Assembly (NCBI GenBank): GCA_026874595.1
Contig: CM049317.1
Span: 55,958,118 to 56,022,117, forward strand
Origin: Sipunculus nudus
Taxonomy: Eukaryota; Annelida; Sipuncula; Golfingiida; Sipunculidae
Length of the DNA: 64,000 bases
Reading direction: 5' to 3'
Part shown: positions 55,201-64,000 of the stretch, one piece after another
Position numbering within the stretch: position 1 is the first letter of the stretch
How the letters are laid out: each line of letters opens with the position of its first letter
Notes under the pieces: model-generated
Told to the model about the DNA's origin: nothing
The model's database searches: none
Seen by the model: the letters and a program-made list of their open reading frames with translations, nothing else
Translations under genes and position numbers: made by a program

Positions 55201-56279
55201 ACGGTTCACCATGTTCATGTTAAGGTAGCATCACTCATATCACAGTACAATCCTCCAACCGCATGTGCATCATATCATACCCAATAAACCGTTCATTATT
55301 TTTAACGTGGATTTTAAGAGGATTAGCATATTAATGATTTAATACCGAAAGCTTTAATAACAGCACATAATCCAAAAGAAAAAATCACACAAAGGTGCAT
55401 CACGTGTCTTTTTTTACCCACTTTGGTTTATTCTCACTCTTCAGCAAACTCTCAACTCTAACATGGGAACCCCTTATGCTACCATATTTTTACACCAAAA
55501 TGACGTGACCGAAAAAGTTCATGAAGCACCACTGAATTCTACACGTCCTTGTTTACTCAGATTGTGAGGTCATGCACCGGGAGAAATATTCCCGCCCCAA
55601 CACTACGATCCCCCGTAACTGCGTCCGTAAAAAAGCTTATGTAATCCTATAACATGGATAGTAAATGGTTAAATGCGATACAGTGCAAGGAAACCAAAAA
55701 TAAAATATGAAGGTTTTCAAACGTAAAAAAAAAACAGTTTTTTTTTCAAATATTTTCACAGTTTTATAACTTTCAATTTTCATTTCACTGAAGCAAAATT
55801 TATGAGTCAGAATCTTTGCTCCAACCAAAATAAGAGTTAAAATATGAATGTACGACAACCCTATAAAACATGTAAGACTTTAAACCAAATATAGAATTTA
55901 TTCCAAACACCATGAAAGAGGAGGTCACCTTTCCCTAAGCAGTTCCTATATCATATTATCGTCGTTAAAATCATCTTGAAATCTGTTGAGTACGACGTCT
56001 TTTGATGTCATTCTAGAGTGTACGTAGAATACGCGCGCCCTTTAAGAATTAGTTTTTGAAAGGTTTTTACATTTTACGTAGTGGAAAGGTTTCTTAAATG
56101 GGTAGATACATGTAAAAGAAAGTTCACACCGCATACTAGTATCGACTACATTAAATTTAAGTCATGCTTTATGATAACATATTCTACCTGATCATATTGA
56201 ATAAGAATACATAATTATGTATAATTTGCAGATGCGAATGGAAGAACTGCGACAGAAAGAAGGAGAAACATTAAAATAA
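31156..56279 (+). CDS. probable small gene, function unknown, with an intron carrying satellite arrays
   Basis: Core model: exon 31156-31218, then 54349-54419, 55148-55196 and 56232-56279 (stop 56277-56279). Acceptors are pyrimidine-rich, all junctions are GT/AG and the phases match (0, 2, 0). The protein is about 76 residues: acidic start MGDLDDTTDLVDRTDAKDRE, a Ser/Thr/Gln-rich middle TSTNEVTQSVDQIESQSATS, a WDRICCCRLRR block that could be palmitoylated, and a charged end QMRMEELRQKEGETLK. Two in-phase extra exons (31669-31761 and 36821-36883) would raise it to about 107-128 residues. An in-frame TAA lies 9 bases before the ATG. Exons 2-4 are also open in one other frame (ends NCDRKKEKH), but that frame does not fit the ATG exon. 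I do not recognise the family. Transcript data would settle the model. Confidence 0.5.
31669..31761 (+). CDS. candidate exon on the satellite edge
   Basis: Acceptor GCATTTTTTCTTTAATAG, then 31 codons in phase 0 (TNGYINPPSEGAPGENERKG, LRVARSSLNAP) to a GTAGGG donor. From AATCCTCCGTCAGAGGGAGC onward it is a diverged unit of the 100-bp satellite. It may be an exonised satellite unit or a decoy. Confidence 0.3.
31740..35235 (+). repeat. 100-bp satellite array, about 35 units
   Basis: Period is 100 bp, core palindrome AATTGCCGGCAATT in the context GCAAATTGCCGGCAATTTAG. Other unit parts: GAATCCTCCGGTAGGGTGAG and CACAGAGGGGTCCCCATCTA. A 4-unit (about 400 bp) higher-order repeat is visible (near-identical blocks ending at 33,918, 34,317 and 34,715). 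Because 100 is not a multiple of 3, the long minus-strand frames here pass through all three frames of the unit; I do not annotate them as genes. Confidence 0.95.
35236..38384. other. unique stretch between satellites
   Basis: AT-rich, non-repetitive apart from a dispersed-repeat fragment at 36,660-36,720 and a GACGG-type stem-loop at 37,840-37,854. The only coding candidate is the exon at 36,821. Confidence 0.5.
36821..36883 (+). CDS. candidate internal exon, 21 codons
   Basis: Strong acceptor (TTGCTTAACTTTCTTCAG) and donor (CTG|GTAAGG). Phase 0 at both ends reads LKETDYHYFFINIETFPQTQ plus L, so it can join exon 1 to exon 54349 without a frame change. One other frame is also open. It could be a chance match. 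Confidence 0.35.
38385..45738 (+). repeat. 77-bp satellite array, about 95 units
   Basis: A typical unit combines ATGAAATACTCCAGTAAGTG, TTTGTCACTATTAATATATG, CTATATCCGGGATACGGGTT and ACCCTAACCCTTCGGGC. Higher-order copies of about 2.3-2.4 kb are seen (the same variant near 39,386, 41,709 and 44,096; the last two are 2,387 bp, or 31 units, apart). Every unit has GGGTTACCCTAACCC, a 6-bp hairpin resembling telomeric DNA. Confidence 0.95.
45739..47273. mobile_element. non-autonomous DNA transposon inserted in the 77-bp satellite (TA duplication)
   Basis: Terminal inverted repeats: CAGTATTTCCTTGAACAGAC at the left; read from the right end, CCGTATTTCCTTGATCAGAA. Each end is followed by GGCGTCTATT-type subterminal repeats. 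TA is duplicated at 45737-45738 and 47274-47275. Removing the insert restores the satellite text TGTCACTATTAATAT. The inside has a tandem repeat of about 190 bp (46,150 and 46,340) but no transposase. Superfamily open (Tc1/mariner or another TA-targeting group). Confidence 0.85.
47274..47370 (+). repeat. 77-bp satellite, final units after the transposon
   Basis: About 1.3 units (ATTAATATCTGGTATATCCC, GGGTGACCCTAAGCC, then TATTAATATATGCTATATCC), ending at 47,370 where unrelated sequence begins. Confidence 0.85.
47379..47594 (+). CDS. orphan open frame fused to the satellite edge, 71 codons
   Basis: From 47,379 the frame SNTAKASYRKEDAKAFFTLV continues through AGAGLGEVTEEINGNRPIVK, FKRNYFLTIRKSLCETLNLE and SYQTSKEATDK to TGA (47592-47594). 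It lacks an ATG. An acceptor-like CCGTTTCAG lies at 47,369-47,377, but that phase does not join exon 31156. The composition is unlike the surrounding AT-rich DNA. Family not recognised. Possibly the 3' part of a gene captured beside the satellite. Confidence 0.4.
   Translation, partial: SNTAKASYRKEDAKAFFTLVAGAGLGEVTEEINGNRPIVKFKRNYFLTIRKSLCETLNLESYQTSKEATDK
47595..52139. other. AT-rich stretch with dispersed repeats, no gene seen
   Basis: Includes repeat copies near 48,600-49,160 and 49,480-49,920, C-runs (49,300; 50,250), a CCGTCCGTCCGTTCG tract at 51,320 and stem-loops at 48,601-48,628 and 51,263-51,291. I see no spliced exon here. Confidence 0.5.
52140..53470 (-). repeat. second 100-bp satellite array, inverted
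   Basis: About 13 units with the same palindrome in the context CTAAATTGCCGGCAATTTGC and the box CTCCCCCTATCGGAGGAT, on the opposite strand to the 31.7-kb array and more diverged. It fades out after 53,300 into lone GCAATTTGCG pieces. Confidence 0.9.
54349..54419 (+). CDS. plus-strand gene, internal exon
   Basis: Acceptor CATGTTTCCGTTTTTAG, donor ATG|GTGAGG. Reads TSTNEVTQSVDQIESQSATS, VSI and the first two bases of Trp. Also open in the frame PAQTRLHKVLTKLKVKVQPV. Confidence 0.55.
54491..54832 (+). mobile_element. MITE copy 1, inverted ends GGTGTGGTTCTCAGGCAC
   Basis: 342 bp. The inner TIR core is GGTGTGGTTCTCAGGCAC, with A-rich spacers out to GGCCAA. The right end GTGCCTGAGAACCACACC is its exact reverse complement. 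No coding. Confidence 0.8.
55148..55196 (+). CDS. plus-strand gene, internal exon (Cys-rich block)
   Basis: Acceptor CCTTTTATTTCTACAG, donor CAG|GTATAC. Reads W-DRICCCRLRRTQATEQ. Three adjacent cysteines beside basic residues suggest membrane attachment by palmitoylation (inference). The competing open frame reads IEFVAAGYDVHRPQNR. Confidence 0.55.
56232..56279 (+). CDS. plus-strand gene, last coding exon
   Basis: Acceptor TATGTATAATTTGCAG. Reads MRMEELRQKEGETLK and stops. A strong GTAAGT donor follows 6 bases after the stop, so the stop would lie close to a 3' UTR intron and need not trigger decay. Confidence 0.5.
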   Translation: MRMEELRQKEGETLK

Positions 56280-56301
56280 ATATATGTAAGTAATCCCCTC
56301 C

Positions 56302-56337
<36 letters not shown>

Positions 56338-56646
56338 GCCTAAGTATATTCAATATAAATAGACTATTATTAAGCGTAACATCTAAAGATGTTGATGACA
56401 CTACTTTGTATTCGATAACCTGTACAGTTAAAATCAATCAATTAAATACCATTCGATAACTCGATTAGTAGCGGTAAATCACTGAAGGGTTGTCAAATGG
56501 ATATATTGACAACCTAGGTTGTTGCTTTGGGAACATCCATTTGACAACTCTAAAGTTGTCGATATGACAACCCTATGCTTTCAGTTTTATGCTCAATGTG
56601 GTATATTTTTAAAAAGGTATCTGGTTATCTTTTATATTTGTTTCAG

Positions 56647-56985
56647 AATTCAAGACAACATCAGAACTGGTCAACCAAGGAAGAAAATATATTGCGATAT
56701 ATGATGGATAATTTGATGATTAAAAGTTTTGGGGTTCCATGTAGGATAATTGTCATTGCAAAAATGTTAACATTTTGTATGTTTGAACTAACGTGTATTT
56801 AATAGTAATTTTTTTAAATTTCAATATGATTATTTATACTTTTTATTTTTATTCAATCATTTGGTTCATTTTTTATTTCTATTCACTCTTTTTTAAGTAT
56901 TGTGGCAATACTATGTGCAATAGAAATATACACTGTGTGTTCTTTTTGGGTTGGTATACGTGAATAAATATAATATTTGAATGAA
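56647..56985 (+). other. probable 3' UTR exon and polyadenylation signal
   Basis: Acceptor CTTTTATATTTGTTTCAG at 56646, followed by AATAAA at 56963-56968 and a T/G-rich stretch. Would be the terminal exon of the plus-strand gene. Confidence 0.4.
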
Positions 56986-57216
56986 TCGTTGTTCAGTCTA
57001 CATCGTCTAACTTGTAGTTTACTGTATATACGTGTCGCAAATATATATAATATCTAGAACTAATTTAAAAATTATCATTAACAGTAAATATCTTTACAGT
57101 TTAACAGCCTGTAAAGATAAAGGAGGGAATCCCCAATATTCAGTTATTATTACGCCAAGCGCATTTTGAAGGAAATACCCTGGCATATTCCTCCAAGTCC
57201 ATAACGCGATTGTTAA

Positions 57217-58076
57217 GGCAAATAAATAAAGGTGTGGTTCTCAGGCACCGCCCGTGCCAAATTTAAACCACCGCATTAAAAATTATTATTTTGATTTTCA
57301 ATAGTAACCAAGCCGCTCGGACATTTCTTTCAAGAAGATAAAGGCATACAATTTTGATAAAATTTCCATTGTTATGTAGTGCTTTTATTTGTTTAGCAAC
57401 GTAAATCTTTTATATCTAACCTTTTGTTCCTTACTAAAGTGTAAGAAAAGATCATTGCCACTCTTATGACTTCATATATGAAGGAAAAACATTTGTATGA
57501 AGACCAACAGTCTTCATATAGACCTTTTCATAGCACTGAAACATGCCTGCTCAAAGTATATAATGATCTCCACTGGGCTATGGACTCCCAACAAGTATCC
57601 ATTCTCACACTATACTTAACACTTAATATACTATACTTACACCAATACTTAAAGAACTCCATTGGCTCCCGGTGCGACATCGCATTGATTTTAAAAGTTT
57701 ATTATTGGTATACAACGCCATAAATGGTCAATCGTCTATTAACATTAGGAACCTCTTAACTTTTTGTGTTCCAGTCAGGCAGTTTAGGTCATCTAACAAA
57801 GGGCTTTTAGTGATTCCTAAAGCACAAAGTGAGATGTGTCGTTCGAGAGCCTTCTCAGCTGTGGCACCAAGAGTGTGGAACGAACTTCCGCACTCAATCA
57901 GAGCTTCACCATCTTTCGCTTCTTTTAAAATAAAAATCTTAAAACTTACCTTTTAATATAATCTTTGCTTTAGTAGGAATCTACTTTTTATGTTATAGTA
58001 AAAATGTGCTTTGTGTCTTGTAAAGCGCTTTTGATAGCTATTTTGTTGAATTAGCGCTATATAAATTAAATATATG

Positions 58077-58162
<86 letters not shown>

Positions 58163-58275
58163 CTTGCTTTTCCCTTATCATTTGACGTATCATCGAAATA
58201 TACAAAAAAAAAAGAATTAATATAAAAAAGCCCGCCGCATTGATTTCTAAAAAAAGTGCCTGAGAGCCAAACTTG
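57217..58275 (-). mobile_element. MITE copy 2, split by a LINE insertion
   Basis: The left part (57,217-57,413) and right part (58,161-58,275) together match the reverse complement of copy 1. The LINE fragment and its ATT tail lie exactly at the break. Confidence 0.75.
57414..58160 (+). mobile_element. L2/CR1-type LINE 3' fragment, internally deleted
   Basis: Reads LYEDQQSSYRPFHSTETCLL (reverse-transcriptase start) and then, after a deletion, LHWLPV-type RCDIALILKV, VWNELPHSIRASPSFASFK (the usual C-terminal motif). Its 3' end is GTAAAGCGCTTTTGATAGC, AGCGCTATATAAATTAAAT and an (ATT)n tail, a layout I know from L2-like elements. Frames are broken; inactive. Confidence 0.8.
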
Positions 58276-58311
58276 TTTTGTCTAACCTTTGCTTTATTCA
58301 CACCACCTTAC

Positions 58312-58434
58312 CTGTATGATATTTTAAGGCGCTATTTGCTTCGGTTTTGGTTTGTTGAATTTGGACACGAGAGGGCGAGAAGACTTCTTGGATAATTCGT
58401 GACACGCGCTCGAATTTGCTGGTTCCTGAAGCAG
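58312..58434 (-). CDS. isolated exon-like coding segment, gene unknown
   Basis: Acceptor TGTTGGCTTACAG and donor CATACAG|GTAAGG. In phase 2 it reads ASGTSKFERVSRIIQEVFSP, then SRVQIQQTKTEANSALKYHT and G. Another frame (LLQEPANSSACHELSKKSSR, PLVSKFNKPKPKQIAP) ends in a stop inside the segment and would be a terminal exon. A possible partner donor (CTATG|GTAAGT) is at about 62,126. Family not recognised. Confidence 0.4.
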
Positions 58435-58929
58435 CTGTAAGCCAACAATCAGCATTTAACGCAATAGTGTATGTTGTTGATAAAGTGCTATGTTTATAAA
58501 GACGTATTTGTTCGCCTACCAGCGGAATCAAACACGATGTTTATGTCGTTGCCTCCCAGCCGTGTTGATTTAATAAAACATCAATAGCCAGTAAATCTGG
58601 CACCGTGCAGGTAGAGCAAACTACGCTATGTCTTTCCGCTTCTTTTGGAACGTAGCTTCAAAGCAACACGGCATAAGTGCGTATGCGACAATGTTACATT
58701 TTCTTATTTTGCACCTGAAAACCTGCTCTGTTTCATTCCAAATACGACAGATGGTGCTGCAAGTTCATCGACAGGACACACACACTCGCTGTTTCTGATA
58801 GGCTGCGCTGCGGATAGGGCCTAAGATAGATGTTCTCAGGATTAATGTTAAAATATGGAAAATGCCCCCCCCCTTACAGGACATACTAGGTATCATACCC
58901 GGCAGTTAAAATTAAAAAAAAAATTATAA

Positions 58930-59142
58930 GGCCAAAAAAGGTATGGTTCTCAGGCACTTTTTTCAGAAATAAGTGCGGGCGGGCGATATTGTCTTTTTGT
59001 TTTTTTTTTTTTTTTGGTATGTTTCGATAAAAATGGCATATGATCACGGATCAGGGAAATATTTTTCCTTAACAGATTAAAGCACTACATAACAAAGGAA
59101 ATTTTATAAAAATTGTATTATTTTATCTTCTTGAAAGATTTT
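58930..59142 (+). mobile_element. MITE copy 3, 3' truncated
   Basis: Begins GGCCAAAAAAGGTATGGTTC, then TCAGGCACTTTTTTCAGAA, AAAGCACTACATAACAAAG and CTTCTTGAAAGA, and stops at a G-run. The right inverted end is missing. Confidence 0.7.
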
Positions 59143-60059
59143 TTTTTTTGGGGGGGGGGAGGGGGCTAATGTTGATTAACAATTGTTCAGCTTGTCATAG
59201 CTCAGCAAAATTCAAGGTAGTTGTATCGCTCTTTTGGAATGCAGTCGATCCTTTTGTCAGTAAACAGGAATCACTTAAATCTTATTCAGCTGAATGTTTT
59301 GAAACAAAACGGAGTGTAACCTACGCTCTTTACACAGCGCTTTTCCCTATAGGCCTCCTTCCTATATGTCATATATACCGGTAGCTTCTGTAGAAGCGTA
59401 AGATTGCCGCTGCCTCGGGAGCGTAAGTGTAACCAAAATAGCATTTTATTCATGTGTACATTTGAAGATATTAAGCATGGCACAAGAAAAAAAAATTAGA
59501 AACAAGGGTGAAATTCATTTACATTATATATTTGACATACTGATGCTGTAGCACGAGTCTGTATTTTTAATCCCGGTAATGTAACCTGGGGATCAGTGAA
59601 ACCACGTGACAAGACCAGAGCGTGACACCCCTCATCACGGTGAACTTGAACGATCTGAACTTTTACGATTAAAGTATTGATGTTTCTCTGTACTGGGGCT
59701 CCATCGGTTAGTAACCTCGAGTGTGTCGCCAGTCTTATCATATAAAATTCGAACAAAGTCTGTCAATACACTGTAACATCACGTTTACCTTACTTCGATC
59801 TTCTGTCCGCAAACGAACGAGTTTGAAAAAAGGAATTTTTACACAGGTAATTGCCTCTTTGTTTTAACCCGATGCATTAAATGTTTCTCAGGTCGATTGT
59901 TTCAAGTCATTGGGAGTTTTGTTCTAAATAAACACTAAAAATCCATTTTATCTCACACGTGAAAACAAATTCCAATGTTAAATCTGAAAATCTGTTTTTT
60001 TACCTCCTATTAAATATCGTTGTGTGGAATATAATATGATTATTTTTTTTAAATTATAA

Positions 60060-60096
60060 TTTTTATTATTATTATAATTATTATTATTATTATTAA

Positions 60097-60143
<47 letters not shown>

Positions 60144-60145
60144 TA
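60060..60145. repeat. (ATT)n microsatellite
   Basis: ATT trinucleotides, unlike the LINE tail not preceded by a recognisable LINE end. Confidence 0.85.
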
Positions 60146-61100
60146 TTATTACTAACCACAATACAGTACAAACAGTGAAATATACAAGATATTTTATTGC
60201 AGAGTTGATATATTTACATAGATATACACAGGTATACAAACGATAGATTACAGTATGCATGGCATGAAAAAAGTGTGAAAAAAGTTGTTTTTTTTCTATT
60301 GTCAAATGAATTTTCCTAACGCATTTGAATCTGAAATTTAATTGGCAATTAACTAGATGCATGGTACGTGGAATTCCAAAGTTACACAAACATAGTATTG
60401 AAAACAACATTGTACAGAAAATATTTCACTGCAAAACGTGCACTATGTATTTGAAAATACAATTTCATGGGAACCAATCAGTAAATTATATGTAAATGCA
60501 AACAGTTTCATATTTACTCATCAAGACATTAGCTGCATTGGATATAGACTAAATACACACGCCAATTAAAAAAATATAAAAATCTAATAATAGAAAATGT
60601 GTAATAAATAACGAATTATGACATGGTATACGAACAGTAGTAAGGGGGAAACAATTCGTATAATAGCCTGATTGTACTGGATAACTCTATTTTATTAAGG
60701 TAAATAAACTAATCTCGGATTACGACGTATAAAAAATAGTTTCATATTATGACATATACTTTGTATAACAAACATATTTTTTTAAACCAAATAATAACAT
60801 AAAAGTGACTAGAACAGGATATAACACACAAATAAATGCAACAAAAATATAAACTTATCTACTGTTAAACAAATTGATATGTCAAATATCAGGAAATATT
60901 ACAATCTCCATTTAAATTAGTTTCTCAAAGCTACAAGGAAAATCATGATTTTGGTAATTATAATTTGTAAATCCGGTGGCTCCGCATAAATTTGAATTAT
61001 AAATTTATAATGGCTACAACCGGTGTTAAAATTCTCAGGCAGACCTCTTTCATGAACAAAAAATCACATTACTCATGATGTTTTACATGAGATGTAATGT

Positions 61101-61190
61101 AATGGTTGACACCTTTTGTAAAAGACTAGCTGTGTAGGTTGTTGTACACAAGCTTTCGGGTGCTCGGCCCCCTTCCTCAGGTGTAAATGG
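61101..61190 (-). mobile_element. Penelope-like end with hammerhead-ribozyme-like core
   Basis: The minus strand has CTGAGGA (61174-61180, fitting CUGANGA), a GGGGGC/GCACCC stem with CGA loop, GAAA (61154-61157) and a third stem GCTTGTGTA/TACACAGC. The layout matches hammerhead motifs reported in Penelope-like element repeats. The GGTGT/ACACC pairing of the last stem is not placed next to a UH cleavage step, so activity is doubtful. Confidence 0.45.
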
Positions 61191-61584
61191 AGCTGTTCCT
61201 CAGGTAGCTGTTCCCAGTATGGTTCAGTTGACCAGGATTATGGCAAAGCTTGTCGGGTCTATTGTTAAGTTGTGTCGGTGCTGGCTGAATTAGGGGATTG
61301 GTGGATTAGTGATCATGATTTCCAGGTAGCAGGTGTCCAGTGAAGTTGTTACTGATCCTTAAAAGCAAGGGAGTGTTCCAAGTTTTCAATTGTTGTGTTG
61401 TGTATCGGTGTAAAAATCAAAATGTATGTAAATAATCTAAAATAGTTTTCAACTATTCATTAATTATTCATTGAATCTCTTCATTATCTATGACAGACTG
61501 TATTTTATATAAAATGTCTTAACATGTCTTCATAATGGATTACGGCAATACCGCGTCAGCATCTCAGCGCCATCTTGTGTTCAT

Positions 61585-61645
61585 TTAGTGAAAATCTCCC
61601 GCTCCTCGGCTGAGATTCGAACTCACGATCTCTCAGCTTTAAGTC
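61585..61645 (-). mobile_element. SINE head fragment, same family as 7.5 kb
   Basis: The minus strand contains the B box GTGAGTTCGAATC and GAGATCG, matching the head of the SINE at 7,539-7,950. The A box and the body were not found. Confidence 0.6.
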
Positions 61646-62411
61646 ATGAGGAATTTGGGTGTCCTGTACTTTAAACCAAGACCACAGAAGTAGATTTTGA
61701 AGTTAAATCATTCTTAAAAAATATCAGAAATCCAGACCCAGATCACGTATACCTTGGATGACCAGACCATCTGTCGATTGTGGTAGATAAATCAGAGTAC
61801 ATCTGGATAACATAATGATGTTGATAACAATACCAATAGTGTATTGACGTAGGTCCTTCCAAAGCAATGAATATTAATCAATCGGTTAATATATGTATGC
61901 TTCCAACATAACCTTTACTGTATAAAGATGCATGCTGCAAACCTTGAGAGCGACTGAGCAACGTTATAATGAGCAAGGAAAGAACGGTTGGATGTCTCAT
62001 ATTGATCATAATTCATTTTTATAATAGTTTTATTAAATCTCCCATCGCATTGTCTTTCTATGTACCATAGGACCTAGCCCCATATCGGCCCTCTGACATT
62101 AGAATCTACGACCAGCGTACTTACCATAGCCCAATATGAAATGCCAACCGAGTCGTGTGTTCACGACTACATAGGACAGTCAGGGTATAAATAAAATATA
62201 GTAATTCTCAAAAGTCGTTAATAGGTTGGAAATTCATAACAGTAGCATGTTAACCTAGTCACCTTAAGGTAAATATTATAGCAGAGAAAATTAGATTTTT
62301 TTATGAAGAAGAATATATTTGAATTGGATGAAAAAAAGAATTCGAAACAGCACCGCATGATGTTTATAAGTAATATATACAGAATTAAGACTTTTAATTA
62401 AAGTGGCCACT

Positions 62412-62417
62412 TTTATT
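62412..62417 (-). terminator. AATAAA polyadenylation signal of the receptor gene
   Basis: AATAAA on the minus strand about 23 bases after the stop codon; this would give a very short 3' UTR. Other AATAAA sites lie further downstream (near 62,027). Confidence 0.4.
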
Positions 62418-62439
62418 TTTACTAATTCATTTCTTAATG

Positions 62440-62587
62440 TCAGACATCTTGTTCCCCAAAGCGCCCCATTGGCACCCGTTGTTTGATGACGTTACTCAGT
62501 GTAGTTGGTCCCATACTGTACAAATTATTCTCAAACGCCGTTGTAGTTTTGTCTTCAAACGGGTTTTCCGGCGGCCACCGTCTGCTT
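62440..62587 (-). CDS. receptor cytoplasmic-tail exon with stop
   Basis: 148 bases open to the stop at 62442-62440. The FENNLY motif sits 18 residues into the tail, a typical distance from the membrane for an internalisation signal. Confidence 0.8.
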
Positions 62588-63271
62588 CTGCAAATATTGC
62601 TCAATAAGATACGGAGGAAGAATAAAACAAAGAAGAGGAGAGGAAGAAGAAGGAGAAGATGATGATGAAACAGGAAACGTAGAGGAGAAAATAATAATAA
62701 TTTTTCTTTTAAAAAAAATAGTAAGAATCATCATCAACAAAATGCCTTTTTTTCATAATAACAGTAACGGACAGAATTACACTCTTTAGAGCGACGCCTC
62801 CGCCAAGAGCAAAATAATCCTACTTGGAACGCCCCTTAATATGGATCCGCACCAATGGATGGGATCTTCCATAGCCCGCGATCCAACCCTTCAGAAAGTT
62901 TCTTGATGAACTAGTACCCTTGGCGTGATCCTGATATATAACAGACACACAAGACTCCGAACAAACAAAGGTGAAAAAAATAACAAACAGACAGATACGG
63001 GTGAAGATATAACCTCCTTGGAGGGGGCAGCAAACAGACACGGATTAAAACATAACTTCATCGGCGGATGTAATTAAGCCTTTGCCCATTGGAGGGAGAG
63101 ACAGATTTAAGCAGGTATTATGACGTTTTAGAAATTTTACAAACCTTGTTATAATCACGGCAATAATGATGACAATAATAATCACAGCCAAACCGCCGGC
63201 CAATACACCCGCCAGCATCGGCATCTGTTGTCCTGTCAGCGCCCCTGTGTCTCCAGCCCCTCCTCTTGTCG
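62440..63271 (-). CDS. type I membrane receptor, last two coding exons (partial gene)
   Basis: Exon 63145-63271 (acceptor TTTCTTAATGTAG, donor AAG|GTTTGT) encodes a short Gly/Thr-rich stalk (TRGGAGDTGALTGQQ) and a transmembrane helix of about 25 residues rich in Ile/Val (starts MPMLAGVLAGG). Exon 62440-62587 (acceptor GAGCAATATTTGCAG) completes AG|A = Arg and encodes a 48-residue cytoplasmic tail: SRRWPPENPF, TTTAFENNLYSMGP, ending GRFGEQDV and TGA. The RxRR stop-transfer end fits type I topology. FENNLY fits the FxNxxY clathrin-adaptor motif, like FENTLY in the mannose receptor tail, so it is probably an endocytic receptor. The ectodomain lies beyond the right edge; family unknown. Confidence 0.8.
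63145..63271 (-). CDS. receptor transmembrane exon
   Basis: 127 bases, phase in 2, phase out 2. The helix has a small-residue AGVLAGG start that could support helix packing. Confidence 0.8.
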
Positions 63272-64000
63272 CTACATTAAGAAAATATATTTGAAAAGGA
63301 GAAAAGATGTTGTGGTCAATCAGTGTTCAGCTTTACAATACTTCATTAATTACTCATAAATTATTAATTAATTAGCTGTATACCCATACTTTCGACATTC
63401 GATCTCTGTCATCCGGGTTTCGAAAGACTTGGGAGAATTAATCTTTCAAAGTCCGATAAGGCCGAGGGGATGCTACACGGAAGAATATAAATGCGGAGGT
63501 ATTTTGGTGGCAAAGCAAACATGTATCGGCAACGTTTAGAGCGGGATATCTGTTTTACTGACCACGTGAAGATCTTCAAATTAAGATTTTTCAGGCACCG
63601 ATGAATGTAAGAACTCCTAAGGATTGGGTAAATATGCCCTATATTTTTACCTTTGCGAATTGCCTTTGTTTCGTACCCGTCAATGTTTTAAAAGTTATTT
63701 GTGGGAATTTATTTTTTTTTATTTTCTCGCGTCATTTCCTTCAATTCTTTTGTTAAAATACTCTGCTACTTTTCACTTTAGATATGTTTAACAAATTACA
63801 CAGGCCTAATAAAATCCGCAGATTTTAGTATTTTTTAAATCAAATTTTGATCGAAATTAATTCCATCTGTACTGACACTACAAGACTTAAGTCAACTCTT
63901 TTTACTGTTGTTTTGTGAATTAAATAAGGACACAATGTAAAATATATTATTAGATAAAAAAGGAAGCTCTAATTTGATGGACATTATAGCATTATAGCTA

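Larger units (their letters stand above)
59143..62411. other. AT-rich spacer downstream of the receptor gene
   Basis: Apart from the ATT tract, the SINE head and the Penelope-like end I see no gene. A minus-strand site CTATG|GTAAGT at about 62,126 looks like a splice donor of an unknown short exon. Confidence 0.45.

Noticed and set aside
58038-58301. Open frame with a poly-asparagine stretch
   Set aside because: Produced by the (ATT)n tail of the LINE fragment read in reverse.

Overview
The window is intron-rich eukaryotic DNA. AT-rich introns, GT/AG splice sites, tRNA-derived SINEs, L2/CR1-type LINE ends, Penelope-like remnants, GACGGACGG repeats and long satellites suggest a marine invertebrate, most likely a mollusc. 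That is an inference from the repeats and gene style; no species marker was found. Only short exons are coding. Most long reading frames in the window are repeats or chance.

Left third (1-24,000, minus strand): the 5' half of a lysosomal beta-mannosidase gene (MANBA, family GH2). Eight coding exons with matching phases run from the start codon at 23,816 to an exon ending at 3,993. They encode about 393 residues: signal peptide, sugar-binding domain, immunoglobulin-like domain and the start of the TIM barrel. The catalytic exons lie beyond the left edge. Just upstream of the start codon are three TCACATGA sites exactly 18 bp apart, a MITF/TFEB-type motif that would suit a lysosomal gene. The introns hold SINEs with clear target-site duplications, tandem 280-300 bp and 140 bp repeats, and GACGG-tract repeats ending in a stem-loop.

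Middle (about 29,600-57,000, plus strand): a probable small gene whose exons are too short to stand out. An ATG exon (31,156-31,218) with a GTGAGT donor is followed, 23 kb later, by three well-spliced exons ending in a stop at 56,277-56,279, then a probable 3' UTR exon with AATAAA. The long intron contains a 100-bp satellite array (31.7-35.2 kb), a 77-bp satellite array with 2.3-2.4 kb higher-order repeats (38.4-47.4 kb) split by a 1.5-kb transposon at a TA site, and a second 100-bp array in inverted orientation (52.1-53.5 kb). One exon-like segment at 31,669 lies on the satellite edge. The segment upstream of the ATG is tandemly duplicated.

Right end (57,000-64,000): a LINE fragment nested inside a MITE, an isolated coding-like exon on the minus strand (58,312-58,434), a Penelope-like remnant with a hammerhead-like core, and the last two coding exons of a type I membrane receptor on the minus strand (transmembrane exon 63,145-63,271; cytoplasmic tail 62,440-62,587 with an FxNxxY endocytosis motif). 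The rest of that gene lies beyond the right edge.
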